Shown here piece after piece: positions 4,830 to 6,954 of a stretch of DNA of 6,954 nucleotides (positions within the stretch are counted from its first letter, which is position 1; every line of letters begins with the position of its first letter). The stretch is from Tannerellaceae bacterium. GTDB lineage: Bacteria > Bacteroidota > Bacteroidia > Bacteroidales > Tannerellaceae. The stretch is from the NCBI GenBank assembly GCA_031279915.1, contig JAITHO010000162.1, positions 1-6,954 of the forward strand. The letters run 5' to 3'. Both the position numbers and the translations under genes were made by a program. The notes beneath the pieces were generated by a model, which searched no databases, had not been told where the DNA came from, and saw only the letters and a program-made list of their open reading frames with translations.

Positions 4830-5554
4830 TCCCAAAGAGCTGAGGCAATTACAGAGAAAGTTTCGTCGGCCAATCGACGTACAGATTCGTGCGAGGAATC
4901 GGCATCTTCAGTGATTATAGGCGGATGAACAATGATTTCGAGAGGCTGGCGGCGAAGGTTGAGGCTTCCGATTGGCAGCGCATGGAATGGGCCGTTGAGA
5001 GTGATCGGGATGATAGGTACATGCTGGTCGATAGCGATCTGGAAGGCTCCTTTCTTGAAGCGTCCCATTTTACCGCTTGTTGTGCGGGAACCTTCGGGGA
5101 AAATGAAGATGGAGCAACCTGCCTGCAGTAGCCGTTCGGCTTCTATTATGCTTCCGGCCGCAGCTTTCAATGTTTTATGACTAACGAAAACGAAGCCTGC
5201 TGCCCTACATGCTGCTCCAACGAAAGGCAGCTTGACGAGCCCTTGTTTCATCACCCATTTAACGGGTACTCCGAGGAATCCGAAGATTAGGAAGATATCA
5301 ACCGCGCCCTGGTGATTGGCAACATAAACCGCCGGTTGGTTATGCAATACGTGCTCGCTGCCGCGGATAGCAACCGGACATAATGCAAGCCCGCAAGTCA
5401 GTCTGGCCCATATCATTCCCGGATAATAAGAAAAGATGCGCTTGCCGCCGAGCATGCATCCAACGATGGTAACAAGAGCGGCTATCACGGTTAGAAGGAT
5501 GAAGATGGGAGCGAAGATGAGCCGAACGTATATAGCGTATAGAATACGTGCCAT
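4814..5554 (-). CDS. 1-acyl-sn-glycerol-3-phosphate acyltransferase-like (PlsC family)
   Basis: This 246-residue membrane protein should transfer a fatty acyl group to the sn-2 position of lysophosphatidic acid, making phosphatidic acid for phospholipid synthesis at the inner membrane. It has an N-terminal hydrophobic segment (VRLIFAPIFILLTVIAALVTIVG, about 10-32), the catalytic NHxxxxD motif as NHQGAVD (80-86), the glycerophosphate-binding block FPEGSRT (152-158) and VPIIPI (179-184). The usual block G-x-x-F-I-D-R appears here as GFVFVSHKT (120-128), so the common Asp-Arg is replaced. Length is normal. ATG 5554 is preferred over the in-frame upstream ATG 5590. It starts 2 bp after the symporter stop, is preceded by a GAAGGA Shine-Dalgarno-like sequence, and puts the hydrophobic segment at the very N-terminus. 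Translational coupling to the symporter is likely. The exact acyl acceptor is not proven. Confidence 0.88.
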   Translation of the reverse strand: MARILYAIYVRLIFAPIFILLTVIAALVTIVGCMLGGKRIFSYYPGMIWARLTCGLALCPVAIRGSEHVLHNQPAVYVANHQGAVDIFLIFGFLGVPVKWVMKQGLVKLPFVGAACRAAGFVFVSHKTLKAAAGSIIEAERLLQAGCSIFIFPEGSRTTSGKMGRFKKGAFQIAIDQHVPIIPITLNGPFHALPIGSLNLRRQPLEIIVHPPIITEDADSSHESVRRLADETFSVIASALWEAYRD

Positions 5555-5556
5555 AA

Positions 5557-6954
5557 TTATTTTCCTTCGAGCGATTTTATTTTTTCCCAATATTCCGCAA
5601 CAAGCGATTTCACCTCCTTATGAAGGAAAAGTATGCCGATAAGGTTGGGGATGGCCATCATCGCAATGGCTATACCTGAAAAAGTCCAGATGATAGTTGT
5701 GTCGGTAAAAGAGGCTATGAAGAATGCTATTACATATATAATATGGTAATACTTCACGTATTTATTTCCCCAAAGGTAAGTAACGGCGCGATCGCCATAG
5801 TACGACCATGCAACGGCGGTAGTGAAAGCAAACAGAAGCAGTGATAATGGAATAACGTACTTTCCCCACTCTCCGAAAAATCCTTTCTTGAAAGCTTCCG
5901 AGGAGAGAGGAGCGGAGTGGAGCAGCGATTTGCCGTAAATATGCAGCTTGCCTCCCTGAGGCGTTGATAGGCTAACGCGTCCTTTGTCGACGGATAGCTG
6001 TCCGCTGAAAAGCTTGTCGGCTTCTTTCACGATTACAGATTCGGCAAATGAGCGTGCGTGGATTATCGTAATGCCGTCGCTCTCGATCTGTCCGTTGCGC
6101 ACGGGAATTTGTCCGGTGAATAGAGGCAAATCTTGCTTCTTTAGGATGAAGGCGGCAACGGATTCTCGGTCGGCGGCAATGTTTTCCTGGTACGCTCCCT
6201 TGAGAACATAAAGGTCGGCCTGCTGAAAGAGGTTATCGTGCTTTTCATTCCATGCTCCTGAAGAAAGTAGAACAAGACCGGTGAAGAAGCATATAACAAT
6301 GGTGTCAATAAAGGGTTCGAGCAGAGCCACCATTCCTTCGGATACCGGCTCTTCCGTTCGTGCAGCTGCATGTGCAATTGGGGCAGAGCCTTGCCCGGCT
6401 TCGTTCGAGAAAAGTCCGCGATTAACGCCTCTGTTAAGCGCAAAGGCCACGGTGGCTCCGAGGAATCCGCCGGTAGCCGCCGTTCCGCTAAAGATATTGC
6501 CGAAGATGGCACATATAGAGGGTATAATGTTCTCGTAATTATAAATCAACACGCTGAAAGCGCCTATAACATATATAACCGACATGAAGGGCACAAGCCG
6601 CGAGGATACCAAGGCAATCCGCTTGATTCCTCCGATAATAATCAGCCCCATTACGACCGACAGCACCGCACCGGTAATAATATGATTGATTCCGAGATTG
6701 GCAAACATAGCGTTCGAAATACTGTTAATTTGCGGCAAACTGCCGGTGCCGAACGATGAACAGATGGTAGCGATAGCAAAAAGTGCAGCCAACCAGGGCA
6801 AGCGCATACGTTTTTTCATGTAGTACATAGGGCCGCCAGCCATGGTTCCATCGGCAGTCTTCTCTCGATACTTATGCGAAAGAGTAACTTCCACCATCTT
6901 GGTAGTCATGCCAACAAAGGCCGTAACCAGCATCCAGAATATAGCCGGCGGCCC
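5557..6954 (-). CDS. Sodium:alanine/glycine symporter (AGCS family), N-terminus cut by right edge
   Basis: The frame is open from the right edge (beginning GPPAIFWMLVTAFVGM) to TAA 5557, giving 465 residues; the first transmembrane segments lie outside. AGCS proteins import alanine or glycine (some D-alanine) with Na+ across the inner membrane. Diagnostic segments are the PAIFW motif at 3-7, MAGGPMYYM (38-46), RGLFSNEAGQGSAPIAHAAA (179-198) and WSYYGDRAVTYLWG (383-396), with hydrophobic helices between and a basic C-terminal tail. About 110 extra hydrophilic residues (about 236-350) interrupt the protein between helix IDTIVICFFTGLVLLSSGAW and helix YVIPLSLLLFAFTTAVAW. I believe related inserts occur in other Bacteroidota members, but cannot check. 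This is the promoter-proximal gene of a two-gene unit with the acyltransferase; the promoter is out of view. Confidence 0.92.
   Translation of the reverse strand, partial: GPPAIFWMLVTAFVGMTTKMVEVTLSHKYREKTADGTMAGGPMYYMKKRMRLPWLAALFAIATICSSFGTGSLPQINSISNAMFANLGINHIITGAVLSVVMGLIIIGGIKRIALVSSRLVPFMSVIYVIGAFSVLIYNYENIIPSICAIFGNIFSGTAATGGFLGATVAFALNRGVNRGLFSNEAGQGSAPIAHAAARTEEPVSEGMVALLEPFIDTIVICFFTGLVLLSSGAWNEKHDNLFQQADLYVLKGAYQENIAADRESVAAFILKKQDLPLFTGQIPVRNGQIESDGITIIHARSFAESVIVKEADKLFSGQLSVDKGRVSLSTPQGGKLHIYGKSLLHSAPLSSEAFKKGFFGEWGKYVIPLSLLLFAFTTAVAWSYYGDRAVTYLWGNKYVKYYHIIYVIAFFIASFTDTTIIWTFSGIAIAMMAIPNLIGILFLHKEVKSLVAEYWEKIKSLEGK

Noticed and set aside
6141..6759. Three ORFs of 85-129 residues overlapping the symporter
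   Set aside because: They are shadows of the AGCS coding frame, which carries the unmistakable FSNEAGQGSAP signature.

Overview
The window reads as chromosomal DNA of a Bacteroidota (Bacteroidales-like) bacterium. The evidence is a Wzi-type outer-membrane protein of the Bacteroidota form, a DUF6261-like protein, a secreted leucine-rich-repeat protein with LDCSGNxL units, a Na+:amino-acid symporter with a large extra domain, starts with little or no Shine-Dalgarno sequence, and a perfect Bacteroides-type -7 promoter box (TAnnTTTG). The species cannot be named from this sequence alone.

Layout. 1-801 (minus): N-terminal 267 residues of a secreted LRR protein that runs off the left edge. 802-1169: no gene, but a four-copy array of 28-bp palindromes spaced 66-70 bp. 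1170-2090 (minus): DUF6261-like protein with a proline-rich repeated tail. 2091-3336: 1.2 kb without a confident gene. It holds an eight-copy array of 41/42-bp units built on the palindrome RTCCACTTTGTGGAY (2224-2530), a hairpin-plus-T-tract terminator reading left (2536-2569), a possible promoter and 33-codon ORF feeding that terminator, and an AT-rich stretch. 3337-4806 (plus): Wzi-family outer-membrane protein. 4814-5554 (minus): 1-acyl-glycerol-3-phosphate acyltransferase-like protein. 5557-6954 (minus): Na+:alanine/glycine symporter, cut by the right edge.

How the genes relate. The symporter and the acyltransferase are separated by 2 bp on the same strand and look co-transcribed and translationally coupled. 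The Wzi gene converges on them with a 7-bp gap and has its own promoter. The DUF6261-like gene is bracketed by two unrelated palindromic repeat arrays, one upstream and one downstream. The left 3.3 kb therefore looks like a repeat-rich, plastic region beside an ordinary metabolic and envelope block.

The most unusual item is the 41/42-bp array. Its palindromic core, joined to its flank, makes DnaA-box-like 9-mers (two perfect TTATCCACA, three CTATCCACA, all on the minus strand) at a spacing close to four helical turns. Its units also stay open in long 14-residue periodic frames on both strands. Whether it is a protein-binding array, a degraded coding repeat or a neutral minisatellite cannot be settled from this sequence alone.
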